Part shown: piece by piece, positions 1 through 7,204 of the stretch | Layout: each line of letters starts with the position of its first letter | How positions within the stretch are numbered: the first letter of the stretch is position 1 | NCBI GenBank assembly: GCA_937892525.1 | Contig: CALAEV010000001.1 | Location: 1 to 9,436 of the forward strand | Origin: an uncultured Clostridia bacterium | Lineage (GTDB): Bacteria > Bacillota > Clostridia > Oscillospirales > Acutalibacteraceae | Reading direction: 5' to 3' | DNA length: 9,436 bases | Translations under genes and position numbers: made by a program | The notes under the pieces: generated by a model | Told to the model about the DNA's origin: nothing | The model's input: only the letters and a program-made list of their open reading frames with translations | Database searches by the model: none

Positions 1-135
1 ACATGGATTCCATTTGAACCAAAAGTGCTTTTGATTTTCACTTTGATTTTTATGGTAGTCTACTTTGTAGTGTGGGGTATTGTATATTTCTCAATAAAAA
101 CCACAAGCAAAAACTTCAATGCAAAATTAAAATAA
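1..135 (+). CDS. C-terminal fragment of a small membrane protein (DUF3021-like)
   Basis: An open frame runs in from the left edge and stops with TAA at 133-135, giving the last 44 residues of a protein. The fragment starts around TWIPFEPKV, then has one long hydrophobic helix (about residues 9-32, rich in Leu, Ile, Phe and Val) and a short basic, polar tail ending NAKLK. This arrangement of a WIPF-type loop, a last membrane helix and a short lysine-rich cytoplasmic tail resembles the C-terminus of DUF3021 proteins. Those are four-helix membrane proteins often encoded beside a LytTR-type regulator. The family assignment rests on recall of a short stretch, so it is tentative. The fragment could also be the end of another small integral membrane protein. 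A hairpin terminator follows directly, so this gene ends its transcription unit. Confidence 0.5.
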   Translation, partial: TWIPFEPKVLLIFTLIFMVVYFVVWGIVYFSIKTTSKNFNAKLK

Positions 136-143
136 AATACTGT

Positions 144-173
144 AAGGGACGAACAACTCGTCCCTTTTCTTTT
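144..173 (+). terminator. Rho-independent terminator after the membrane protein gene
   Basis: A perfect 9-bp stem AAGGGACGA / TCGTCCCTT (144-152 with 158-166) with a 5-base loop ACAAC is followed by a T-rich run, TTCTTTT (167-173). It lies 8 bases after the stop codon of the upstream gene and just before the beta-mannosidase promoter, so it separates the two units. Confidence 0.85.
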
Positions 174-176
174 ATA

Positions 177-205
177 TTGCAATATGTAATATAATTTGCT
201 ACAAT
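177..205 (+). promoter_or_regulatory. Sigma-A type promoter of the beta-mannosidase gene
   Basis: TTGCAA (177-182) and TACAAT (200-205) are separated by exactly 17 bases. Each hexamer departs from the TTGACA/TATAAT consensus at one position. Transcription would begin near 212, leaving a leader of about 27 bases that carries the Shine-Dalgarno AAAGGAA (224-230). No obvious operator or cre-like palindrome was seen around it. Confidence 0.65.
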
Positions 206-238
206 AGTATAAAATAAAACCTTAAAGGAAAATTTGTT

Positions 239-2695
239 ATGAAAACTTACAATCTTAACGGACAATGGAATATGACTCGTTTAGCAACAGGGGATAAATA
301 CAACGTATCTGTTCCATCTGACAACTACACTCAATTACTTGAATTAGGTGTTATTCCTGACCCATATTATAAAGATAACGAAAAAAAGGTTGAATGGGTT
401 GGCCGTGAAGACTGGACTTATGAAAAAACTTTTGCTCTCACAGACGCTGACCTTAATAATCGCAAGGTTTTACTTGTCTGCAAAGCTCTTGATACTCTTT
501 GTGATATTTATGTAAATGAAATACTTATAGGCAAAGGCGAAAACGCTCATCTTAAATACGAATTTGATATTAAAAATGTGGCAAAAGCAGGGGAAAATAC
601 TCTTAAAATTGTATTTTTCTCGCCAACAAAGTATGCCGAAAAAATGCAAAAAGAAAAGCCAATTCCAAAAAATTGCAACGGTACTGACGGTGCTGCATAT
701 ATTCGTAAGCCACATTGTCATTTTGGTTGGGACTGGGGTCCACATCTTCCACTTACAGGTATTACTGATGATATCTGGGTTGAGTGCTTTGATAATCGTA
801 TTACAGATGTTGAAATAAAGCAAATCCACGAAAATGGCAAAGTAACAGTTAAAATCAACCCAATAGTTGATGGCGAGGGTGAAGTGAATGCTAAAATCAT
901 TTACCCTGATGGTACAGAATTAGCAATAGAGAATAACGAAATCGTAATCGAAAACCCTGAACTTTGGTGGACTAAAGAATTAAGTCAAAAAGAAAAGCAA
1001 CCACTTTACACAGTAGTTGCAACTTTAGGCGATACAGAGATTATCAAGAAAATCGGTCTTCGCACAATCCGTCTTGACCGTTCAAAAGACAAATACGGTA
1101 GCAATTTCTGTTTTTATCTTAACGACACACCAATTTTCGGCAAAGGTGCTAACTGGATTCTTCCTGACTCTCTTATGGGCAGAGTTACAAAAGAAACTTA
1201 TGACTATTACATAGACTCAGCGCTCAAAGCAAACTTCAATATGATTCGTACTTGGGGTGGCGCTTACTACACACCTGACTATTTCTATGAACAATGCGAC
1301 GAAAAAGGTGTTCTTATCTGGCAAGACTTTATGTTTGCTTGTCTTATGTATCCATTCTATGAAGACGATTTCCGTGAAAATGTGTTGACAGAAATCAAAT
1401 ATCAGGTAAAACGCATTAAATCTCATCCATCACTCTGCCTTTGGGGAGGAAACAATGAGATTGAAACAATGTTTGCATATATGCCTGAAAATATGAAAAT
1501 CGTTCAGTGGTATAAAAAATTCTTCTATGAAATCTTAAAGGATTTGATAACAGACCTTGACCCTGATACACCATATATCGAAACATCTCCAATCGGCGAA
1601 AGTTTTCGTAAGGGTGTAACAGGCGATGACCACGGCGATACTCATATGTGGACGGTCTGGCACGGTCAAAAACCACTTAATTATTACAGAAGCCGTCCTA
1701 CTCGTTTTTGTAGTGAATTCGGACTTGAATCTTTGCCATCAATGGACGCTGTCCGTCAATTTGCCGAAGAAAGCGATTATCACATTACAAGTGATATATT
1801 CAATTCGCATCAGAAATGCCGAAACGGTAACAGAAAAATGCTCTACTACTTACTTGAAAAGTATTATGAGCCACAAAAGTTTGAAGATTTAATCTATATG
1901 ACAAATCTTATTCAGAAAGAGTGTATTCAAGATGCAACTGAGCATTGGCGAAGAAATCGTCATCGTTGCCACGGCTCACTTTTCTGGCAGTATAACGATT
2001 GTTGGCAAGCACCGTCTTGGTCAAGCGTTGACTATACAGGCAAATGGAAAGCGTTACAATATGCTTCTCGTCATTTCTTTGAACCGGTTTGTGTATCTGT
2101 TGAAGATTCAAAGAAAGATTACAAAATCTATGCAATTAATGATTTGAGAGAAGAAAAGACTGTGAAAATTACTATTACTCTCTCAAATGTTGGTGGCAAA
2201 GTTATTTCTTCAAATGAGCTTACAAAAACACTCAGTCCACTTTCAAGTGAATGTGTTTTTGGCGCAGATATTAAGGGTAATAAAAAAGAAATATTCTTGT
2301 CAGTTAAAATGTATGAAAACGATAAACTTATTTCAGAGCGCACAAAGATTTTTGTGCCTGATAAGGAAATGAAACTTCAGGCAAATGCAATTGCAAAATC
2401 GGTTTCATACGAAAACGGAGAAATCGTTGTTAAACTTATTTCACCTGTATTCTGCCGTAGCGTAATGGTTGATATTGAAAATTATCGTGAGCCATTTTCT
2501 GATAACTACTTTGATTTGTTGCCAAATGAAGAAAAAATCGTAAGAGTCAAGGCAGATAATTTGCATGAAGTAACGGTAAAATCTCTTGCAGATATACCTG
2601 TGAAAGGCTCAAAACTCAAAACAACACTTTTCAGAGCAAAATTCTTTATTGAGCCAGAAAACCTTGCAAATTGGTTTTACTATACAGTAAATTAA
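239..2695 (+). CDS. Beta-mannosidase, glycoside hydrolase family 2
   Basis: This 818-residue enzyme should release mannose from the non-reducing end of beta-1,4-manno-oligosaccharides by the retaining mechanism of GH2. The N-terminal sugar-binding beta-sandwich covers about residues 1-185 and carries the motif HFGWDWGP (161-168), typical of beta-mannosidases. An immunoglobulin-like domain follows (about 186-280), then the TIM barrel (about 281-620). The acid/base glutamate is E407 in WGGNNE (402-407). The nucleophile is E493 in CSEFG (491-495). WQYNDCWQAPSWSSVDY (583-599) is the conserved barrel segment that shapes the mannose site. The C-terminal part (about 620-818) is beta-rich. There is no signal peptide, so the enzyme is cytoplasmic and would act on imported oligosaccharides. 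The start has AAAGGAA 8 bases upstream and its own promoter. Other GH2 activities such as beta-galactosidase or glucuronidase are less likely given the WGGNNE and FGWDWGP motifs. No transporter or other mannan gene is adjacent. Confidence 0.95.
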   Translation: MKTYNLNGQWNMTRLATGDKYNVSVPSDNYTQLLELGVIPDPYYKDNEKKVEWVGREDWTYEKTFALTDADLNNRKVLLVCKALDTLCDIYVNEILIGKGENAHLKYEFDIKNVAKAGENTLKIVFFSPTKYAEKMQKEKPIPKNCNGTDGAAYIRKPHCHFGWDWGPHLPLTGITDDIWVECFDNRITDVEIKQIHENGKVTVKINPIVDGEGEVNAKIIYPDGTELAIENNEIVIENPELWWTKELSQKEKQPLYTVVATLGDTEIIKKIGLRTIRLDRSKDKYGSNFCFYLNDTPIFGKGANWILPDSLMGRVTKETYDYYIDSALKANFNMIRTWGGAYYTPDYFYEQCDEKGVLIWQDFMFACLMYPFYEDDFRENVLTEIKYQVKRIKSHPSLCLWGGNNEIETMFAYMPENMKIVQWYKKFFYEILKDLITDLDPDTPYIETSPIGESFRKGVTGDDHGDTHMWTVWHGQKPLNYYRSRPTRFCSEFGLESLPSMDAVRQFAEESDYHITSDIFNSHQKCRNGNRKMLYYLLEKYYEPQKFEDLIYMTNLIQKECIQDATEHWRRNRHRCHGSLFWQYNDCWQAPSWSSVDYTGKWKALQYASRHFFEPVCVSVEDSKKDYKIYAINDLREEKTVKITITLSNVGGKVISSNELTKTLSPLSSECVFGADIKGNKKEIFLSVKMYENDKLISERTKIFVPDKEMKLQANAIAKSVSYENGEIVVKLISPVFCRSVMVDIENYREPFSDNYFDLLPNEEKIVRVKADNLHEVTVKSLADIPVKGSKLKTTLFRAKFFIEPENLANWFYYTVN

Positions 2696-2697
2696 AA

Positions 2698-2732
2698 ACG
2701 GACAAGGAAAAATCCTTGTCCGTAAATTTTTT
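2698..2732. terminator. Bidirectional terminator between convergent genes
   Basis: A perfect 11-bp stem ACGGACAAGGA / TCCTTGTCCGT (2698-2708 with 2713-2723) has an AAAA loop. On the plus strand it is followed by AAATTTTTT (2724-2732). On the minus strand the A-run 2694-2697 gives a T-tract. It therefore serves both the beta-mannosidase gene, whose stop lies just before it, and mtaB, whose stop codon (2731-2733) overlaps the plus-strand T-run. Confidence 0.9.
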
Positions 2733-4008
2733 ATTCACCTATACAATAATCATCTTCAACTGATGTAATAACAACATCTTTTATTTCGCCAACAATACCT
2801 AACTTGCATTTTACAGGTGTGTAGTTTGCAGTGTATCCTAAATACATACCATCACTTTGTCGGCTCTCAATAAGCACAGAAAGAGTTTTACTAACTTGTC
2901 CTTCCAAAAACTTATTTCTGATTTTATCGGCAACTTTTGATAGTTCTGCTACTCGTTGCGATTTTACAGATTTCTCAATCTGTCCATCCATTTTATCTGC
3001 AACCGTACCACTTCTGCGAGAGTAGGGGAATATGTGTATTTTTTTAAATCCTACTTTTTCTGCAAATTGTTTTGTAGTTTCAAAATCCTCAGCACTTTCT
3101 TGTGGAAAACCAACCATAATGTCAGTTGTAAGTGTGCAATCCTTGAAAGATTTTCTCAACTTTTCGCATAATGCAAAGTACTCATCACTTGTGTAGTGTC
3201 TATTCATCTTTTTAAGTATTCTATCGCAACCACTTTGAAGCGAAATGTGAAACTGTGGGCACAGTTTCTCGCATTTTGACATTTTCTCAATGAGTTCGTC
3301 AGTAATGTGGTCTGGCTCAAGTGAGCCTAAACGAATACGCTTTATTTTTTCGTTTTCACCTACAACCGAAATTGCATCAGCTAAATCAAGGTCAGAACCT
3401 TTACCATAAGCCGAAAGATTTATACCTACAAGTACTATTTCACGATAACCATTGTCTGCAAGAGCCTGAACTTCGCGCTTTATATGGTCAATAGGCTTCC
3501 ATCTTATACGACCACGAGCCTTTGGAATTATACAGTATGAGCAAAATCTGTCACAACCATCCTCAATTTTAAGTGTAGCCCTTGTTCGTTCTTCGAAAGA
3601 GGTTATACCACTTGAAACTAAAGGTTCACCAGATTCGTGTTGCTCCATATGTAAAACTCTGCAAGATTCAGCAAAATACTCGTTTAGTGAAGAAACCAGC
3701 AGTTTGTTATTCTTATTACCTAAAACAATGTCAGCTTCTGTAAGTTTCTCTGCCATTTCTGGAAAAGATTGTGGCATACATCCTGTCAGTACAACTGTAC
3801 TTTCAGGGTGCTTCTTTTTATAATGACGAACACACTGTCTTGTTTTTCGGTCACTTTCACTTGTAACTGTACAAGAGTTTATAACAAAAACATCTGCATC
3901 ATCTTCGTTTTCGGTAACTATGTAGCCGTTTTTATTCAGTTGTTCGCGCATTTCTTGGGTTTCATATTGATTAACCTTGCACCCAAGAGTGTGGAAAAAC
4001 ACTTTCAT
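2731..4008 (-). CDS. mtaB: tRNA threonylcarbamoyladenosine methylthiotransferase MtaB
   Basis: This radical SAM enzyme adds a methylthio group to t6A37 of tRNAs reading ANN codons, forming ms2t6A, which supports decoding accuracy. Counting from the chosen start the protein has 425 residues. The N-terminal UPF0004 domain opens with MKVFFHTLGCKVNQYETQEM, diagnostic of the MtaB (YqeV) branch of the methylthiotransferases. Its three cluster cysteines are C10, C46 and C77. The radical SAM domain carries CDRFCSYC with C152, C156 and C159 in CX3CX2C spacing, and later TTDIMVGFP, typical of the family. A TRAM RNA-binding domain occupies about residues 365-425. The open frame extends six codons upstream to an ATG at 4026, but that ATG has no Shine-Dalgarno. 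The ATG at 4008 has GGTGAT just before it and gives the usual family N-terminus. The gene is transcribed alone, divergent from the carboxypeptidase gene and convergent with the mannosidase. Confidence 0.95.
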   Translation of the reverse strand: MKVFFHTLGCKVNQYETQEMREQLNKNGYIVTENEDDADVFVINSCTVTSESDRKTRQCVRHYKKKHPESTVVLTGCMPQSFPEMAEKLTEADIVLGNKNNKLLVSSLNEYFAESCRVLHMEQHESGEPLVSSGITSFEERTRATLKIEDGCDRFCSYCIIPKARGRIRWKPIDHIKREVQALADNGYREIVLVGINLSAYGKGSDLDLADAISVVGENEKIKRIRLGSLEPDHITDELIEKMSKCEKLCPQFHISLQSGCDRILKKMNRHYTSDEYFALCEKLRKSFKDCTLTTDIMVGFPQESAEDFETTKQFAEKVGFKKIHIFPYSRRSGTVADKMDGQIEKSVKSQRVAELSKVADKIRNKFLEGQVSKTLSVLIESRQSDGMYLGYTANYTPVKCKLGIVGEIKDVVITSVEDDYCIGE

Positions 4009-4011
4009 AAA

Positions 4012-4017
4012 ATCACC
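4012..4017 (-). promoter_or_regulatory. Shine-Dalgarno that sets the mtaB start
   Basis: On the minus strand GGTGAT (4017 down to 4012) precedes the ATG at 4008-4006. It matches the AUCACC segment of the anti-Shine-Dalgarno tail of 16S rRNA. The alternative ATG at 4026 has no such site upstream, so 4008 is preferred. The 3-4 base spacing is on the short side. Confidence 0.6.
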
Positions 4018-4024
4018 AAAATAC

Positions 4025-4033
4025 ATTGTAACA
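4025..4033 (-). promoter_or_regulatory. Possible extended -10 promoter of mtaB
   Basis: The minus strand reads TGTTACAAT (4033 down to 4025), an extended -10 element (TGN plus TACAAT). No good -35 hexamer stands 16-18 bases upstream. If used, transcription would start near 4018, leaving a leader of only about 10 bases with the Shine-Dalgarno at its very 5' end. The in-frame ATG at 4026 would fall outside the transcript, which agrees with the start at 4008. This is a pattern match only. Confidence 0.35.
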
Positions 4034-4051
4034 CATTTTTTCTTTTTTTCA

Positions 4052-4057
4052 TATACT
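4052..4057 (+). promoter_or_regulatory. Weak candidate -10 box for the carboxypeptidase gene
   Basis: TATACT lies 39 bases before the carboxypeptidase start in the divergent region. No convincing -35 is correctly placed. TTGTAA at 4026-4031 would be 20 bases away, which is too far for a standard sigma-A promoter. A promoter must lie in this region because the upstream gene is divergent, but its exact place is uncertain. Confidence 0.25.
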
Positions 4058-4095
4058 AATTTGTCCCATTCATATATTTTTTTGGAGGGATATAA

Positions 4096-5250
4096 ATGAA
4101 AAAGATTATTTCAGTTTTATTATGTGCTTTGTTAATGGTGCCGTTGTCAATATCTGTGTATGCAGAAGAAACAGATACTTTGTTACAATCACTTTCGGCA
4201 AAATCAGTAATTTTAATGGAAGCGTCAAGTGGTCAGGTGCTGATGGAGAAAAATGCAGATGAAAAACTACCACCTGCATCTATTACGAAAATTATGACAC
4301 TTCTGCTAGTTATGGAAGAACTTGAAACAGGCTCTATTACTCTTGATGATAAGGTTACCACAAGTCGTTATGCTTCATCAAAGGGAGGCTCACAAATCTG
4401 GCTTAAAGAGGGTGAAGTGATGACTGTTCACGAACTTATTAAAGCCACAACAGTAGCAAGCGCTAATGATGCAAGTACTGCCCTTGCTGAATATATATCA
4501 GGTGACGAAACTGCATTTGTTGCTACAATGAACAATCGTGCTTATGAACTTGGTATGACAAATACAAATTTTGAAAACTGTTCAGGGCTTGACGATACTG
4601 CTGAAAACCATTATTCAACTGCTCGCGATATTGCCATTATGAGTCGTGAACTTATGAAACACGAAAAAATTAAAGAATATACAACTATTTGGATGGACTC
4701 TCTTCGCAATGGTGAAACAGAACTTGTAAATACAAATAAACTTGTGCGTTTTTATGAGGGTACAACAGGACTTAAAACAGGTACAACATCAAAAGCTGGT
4801 CATTGTATAAGCGCAACAGCTCAGCGTGATGGTATGGAGCTTATTGCAGTTGTGCTTGGTAGTGATACAGGAACAAACCGTTTTGAAGATGCGAAAAAAC
4901 TTCTTAATTGGGGCTTTGCTAACTATTCAATTTGCGAGCCACAGATTGATACAACTTTAATAACAGATGTTACCGTGCTTTGTGGTGAACAGGATACAAT
5001 TAAACCTATCGTTAAGAATCCTAATCCTATTTTAATAAAAAAAGGTACAGAAAACCAAATAACGCAACGAGTTGATATTTGCATTGATGTTGAAGCACCG
5101 GTTGAAAAAGGGCAAAAACTAGGTGCAGTTTATTTTGAAAAAGATGGTGAAATATTAGCCGAATGTTCTATTGTAAGTGAAAAAGCCGTCCAGAAAAGAG
5201 GAGTACTGTTTGTATTCAAAATTTTATGGTCAACTTTTGCAAAAAAATGA
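4096..5250 (+). CDS. Secreted D-alanyl-D-alanine carboxypeptidase (PBP5/DacF-like, peptidase family S11)
   Basis: This low-molecular-weight penicillin-binding protein removes the terminal D-alanine from peptidoglycan pentapeptides outside the membrane, limiting cross-linking. Of 384 residues, 1-23 form a signal peptide (MKK, a hydrophobic core, and VYA before the likely cleavage site at 23/24). The catalytic domain shows all three active-site motifs of the family: SITK (S62 nucleophile, K65), SAN (S122-N124) and KTG (K227-G229). A beta-rich PBP5 C-terminal domain follows at about 278-360. The last 17 residues, from RGVLFVF to STFAKK, look like the amphipathic helix that anchors these enzymes to the outer membrane leaflet. 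The Shine-Dalgarno GGAGGG (4084-4089) is 6 bases from the ATG. The sequence does not decide between a vegetative DacA role and a sporulation-linked DacF or DacB role, so no symbol is given. No terminator is visible before pgi, so read-through is possible. Confidence 0.95.
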   Translation: MKKIISVLLCALLMVPLSISVYAEETDTLLQSLSAKSVILMEASSGQVLMEKNADEKLPPASITKIMTLLLVMEELETGSITLDDKVTTSRYASSKGGSQIWLKEGEVMTVHELIKATTVASANDASTALAEYISGDETAFVATMNNRAYELGMTNTNFENCSGLDDTAENHYSTARDIAIMSRELMKHEKIKEYTTIWMDSLRNGETELVNTNKLVRFYEGTTGLKTGTTSKAGHCISATAQRDGMELIAVVLGSDTGTNRFEDAKKLLNWGFANYSICEPQIDTTLITDVTVLCGEQDTIKPIVKNPNPILIKKGTENQITQRVDICIDVEAPVEKGQKLGAVYFEKDGEILAECSIVSEKAVQKRGVLFVFKILWSTFAKK

Positions 5251-5260
5251 TAAATATCTA

Positions 5261-5289
5261 TTGAAAAACTTATGATTTTAGGGTAAAAT
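5261..5289 (+). promoter_or_regulatory. Sigma-A type promoter of pgi
   Basis: TTGAAA (5261-5266) and TAAAAT (5284-5289) are spaced by exactly 17 bases, and each is one base off consensus. The predicted start near 5296 gives a leader of about 31 bases that includes the Shine-Dalgarno GAGGA (5312-5316), 10 bases before the ATG. The promoter sits just after the carboxypeptidase stop codon. Confidence 0.7.
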
Positions 5290-5326
5290 AATAAAAACAC
5301 TATCACAAAGCGAGGACTAATTCAAA

Positions 5327-6664
5327 ATGGCGTTAAAACTTAACGATAATTATGTTAAGAATTTTATTACTGATGACGAACTTAAGGCTATGGAGCCTGC
5401 AGTAGAAAATGCTCATCAGAAAATTATTGATAAAAGTGGTGAAGGTGCTGACTTTTTAGGTTGGGTTGACCTTCCAGTTAATTACGATAAAGAAGAATTT
5501 GAAAGAATTCAAAAAGCAGCTGCTAAAATCAAGAGTGATTCAAAAGCCCTTGTTGTTATCGGCATTGGTGGTTCATATCTTGGTGCTCGCGCAGCAATTG
5601 AATTCTGCACATCACAGAATTACAACCTTATTAAGAAAGATACACCAAATATCTATTTTAGTGGTAACTCAATCAGTGGCAATTCACTTTCTGAACTTGT
5701 TGACCTTGTAAAAGATGTTGATTTTTCAATCAATGTTATTTCAAAATCAGGTACAACAACTGAACCTGCTATCGCTTTCCGTATTTTCCGTGAGCTTCTT
5801 ATTGAAAAGTATGGCGAAGAAGAGGCTGCAAAGCGTATTTATGTTACAACTGATAAAGCAAAGGGAACACTTAAAGAGTTCTCTGACAAAGCAGGTTACG
5901 AAACATTCGTAGTGCCTGATGATGTTGGTGGCAGATATTCAGTTCTTACTGCTGTTGGCCTTCTTCCAATTGCAGTTGCTGGTATTGATATTCAAAAAAT
6001 GATGCAGGGCGCTGCTGACGCTCGTGAAGCTTACAGCGTTTGTGATATCCAGAATAATGATTGCTATAAATACGCTGCAATCCGTAATGTCCTTCTTGGT
6101 AAGGGTAAAGCAGTTGAGCTTATGGTTGCTTATGAGCCTGACTTTACAATGATGAATGAATGGTTCAAACAGCTTTACGGCGAAAGCGAAGGCAAAGACG
6201 GTAAGGGTATATTCCCATCAAGTGTAATCTGTTCAACAGACCTTCACTCAATGGGTCAGTACATTCAAGATGGCGTAAGAATGCTCTTTGAAACTTCTGT
6301 TATGTTTACAAAACCAAAGCGCGAAGTTGTTATTAAAGAGGACGAAGTTAATGCTGACGGACTTAATTTCCTTGCTGGTAAAACAATGGATTTTGTAAAC
6401 CGTAAGGCATATCAGGGTACATTACTTGCTCACGTTGATGGTGGCGTGCCAAATATCTGCATTGAAGTTCCTGAGATGAACGAATATGAATTCGGTTATC
6501 TTGTTTACTTCTTTGAAAAAGCTTGTGCAATTTCAGGGTATATTCTTGGTGTTAATCCATTTAACCAACCTGGTGTTGAAAGCTATAAAAAGAATATGTT
6601 TGCTCTTCTTGGCAAACCAGGCTATGAAGCACAACAAGCAGAACTTTTAGCAAGACTTGGCTAA
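5327..6664 (+). CDS. pgi: Glucose-6-phosphate isomerase
   Basis: This cytoplasmic enzyme interconverts glucose 6-phosphate and fructose 6-phosphate in glycolysis and gluconeogenesis. At 445 residues it belongs to the short form usual in Firmicutes, against about 550 in enterobacteria and animals. The phosphate-binding motifs are present: GIGGSYLGAR (79-88) and SKSGTTTE (139-146). DDVGGRYSVLTAVG (198-211) fits the first family signature and includes the active-site R203. GYILGVNPFNQPGVESYK (404-421) fits the second. By comparison with animal enzymes the catalytic residues are E286 in YGESEGK, H307 in STDLHSMG, and K421. The start is the first ATG after GAGGA, downstream of a good promoter. The protein appears intact. 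The small P-loop gene follows 61 bases later with no terminator between, so the two may be co-transcribed. Confidence 0.97.
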   Translation: MALKLNDNYVKNFITDDELKAMEPAVENAHQKIIDKSGEGADFLGWVDLPVNYDKEEFERIQKAAAKIKSDSKALVVIGIGGSYLGARAAIEFCTSQNYNLIKKDTPNIYFSGNSISGNSLSELVDLVKDVDFSINVISKSGTTTEPAIAFRIFRELLIEKYGEEEAAKRIYVTTDKAKGTLKEFSDKAGYETFVVPDDVGGRYSVLTAVGLLPIAVAGIDIQKMMQGAADAREAYSVCDIQNNDCYKYAAIRNVLLGKGKAVELMVAYEPDFTMMNEWFKQLYGESEGKDGKGIFPSSVICSTDLHSMGQYIQDGVRMLFETSVMFTKPKREVVIKEDEVNADGLNFLAGKTMDFVNRKAYQGTLLAHVDGGVPNICIEVPEMNEYEFGYLVYFFEKACAISGYILGVNPFNQPGVESYKKNMFALLGKPGYEAQQAELLARLG

Positions 6665-6713
6665 TAAATTTCAGAAATGACCATTCTTAATAGGGATGGA
6701 TAATAAATATATA

Positions 6714-6720
6714 GGAGGAG
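6714..6720 (+). promoter_or_regulatory. Shine-Dalgarno that sets the P-loop gene start
   Basis: GGAGGAG lies 5 bases before the ATG at 6726. An in-frame ATG at 6696 lies upstream of this site and has no proper Shine-Dalgarno of its own. The start at 6726 also places the P-loop right at the N-terminus, as expected for a compact NTPase fold. Confidence 0.85.
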
Positions 6721-6725
6721 ATAAT

Positions 6726-7154
6726 ATGATTTCTCTTATTATCGGTAAAAAAGGAACAGGAAAAACAAAGGTACTTGTAGAACACGTTAACGAAGCAGTT
6801 CACGTATCAAGTGGTAATGTTGTATGTGTAGAAAAAGAAACAAAACTTACATACGACGTAAACTATCGTGCACGTCTCGTTGCAACTGATGTTTTCGGAA
6901 TTTCAGGTTATGATGCATTTTATGGCTTCTTAAGTGGTATTTGCGCAGGTGACCATGATATTACTGATATCTTTGTTGATGCAACATATAGAATTGCAGA
7001 AGATACAGACAGAACAGGTGAAGCTCTTGCAGTATTCTTAAAGAAAGTTGACGCACTTTCAAAGATTTCTGATACAAAGTTCACATTCACAATTTCTTCA
7101 GACCTTGAAACTCTTCCTGAGTCAATGTTTGAATATTGCGAAAAAATTAACTAA
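6726..7154 (+). CDS. Small P-loop NTPase-like protein of unknown function
   Basis: The function is not known to me. The protein has 142 residues and begins MISLIIGKKGTGKTK: a first beta strand (2-6) followed at once by a Walker A loop, GKKGTGKT (7-14). A Walker B-like strand ending in aspartate, DIFVD (81-85), is followed by a helix. A later strand, FTFTISSD (119-126), resembles the sensor strand of P-loop ATPases. These pieces suggest a minimal single-domain ATP- or GTP-binding fold with no second domain, membrane segment or signal peptide. I recall short proteins of this shape being widespread in Clostridia under vague names such as ATP-binding protein or PilT-like. True PilT is far larger, so that label would be misleading. 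A catalytic glutamate next to Walker B is not evident, since VDAT follows, so it may bind rather than hydrolyse nucleotide. It lies 61 bases after pgi and ends at a hairpin, possibly as the last gene of a pgi unit. Confidence 0.85.
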   Translation: MISLIIGKKGTGKTKVLVEHVNEAVHVSSGNVVCVEKETKLTYDVNYRARLVATDVFGISGYDAFYGFLSGICAGDHDITDIFVDATYRIAEDTDRTGEALAVFLKKVDALSKISDTKFTFTISSDLETLPESMFEYCEKIN

Positions 7155-7174
7155 TCGTTAATTTCAAACGGTAG

Positions 7175-7200
7175 GGCGGGGTTTTTACCCCGCCAATTTT
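7175..7200 (+). terminator. GC-rich hairpin terminator after the P-loop gene
   Basis: A perfect 8-bp stem GGCGGGGT / ACCCCGCC (7175-7182 with 7187-7194) with a TTTT loop is followed by AATTTT. The stem is very GC-rich compared with the surrounding DNA and the T-tract is short. It closes the pgi/P-loop unit upstream of the next promoter. It may also be a copy of a dispersed palindromic repeat, because it starts with GTAGGG like many intergenic repeats in this group. Confidence 0.75.
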
Positions 7201-7204
7201 ATGT

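Noticed and set aside
470..829. Minus-strand and other-frame reading frames inside the mannosidase, pgi and DUF512 genes
   Set aside because: They have no good Shine-Dalgarno or recognisable domains, and they lie wholly within well-identified genes, so they are shadows.
4018..4026. Alternative mtaB start at ATG 4026, six codons longer
   Set aside because: It has no Shine-Dalgarno, overlaps a candidate -10 box, and adds residues before the conserved MKVFFHTLGCK start of the family.
4026..4058. Possible forespore (sigma-F/sigma-G) promoter for the carboxypeptidase, based on CATATACTA
   Set aside because: The match to CATACTA-like -10 boxes is imperfect and no matching -35 is clear. A sporulation role cannot be claimed from this.
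5251..5326. Terminator between the carboxypeptidase gene and pgi
   Set aside because: No stem-loop with a T-tract is present. The gap holds only the pgi promoter and Shine-Dalgarno.
6696..6725. Alternative start of the P-loop gene at ATG 6696
   Set aside because: The strong GGAGGAG site lies inside this extension and points to 6726. The extra ten residues (MDNKYIGGDN) are simply the translated leader.
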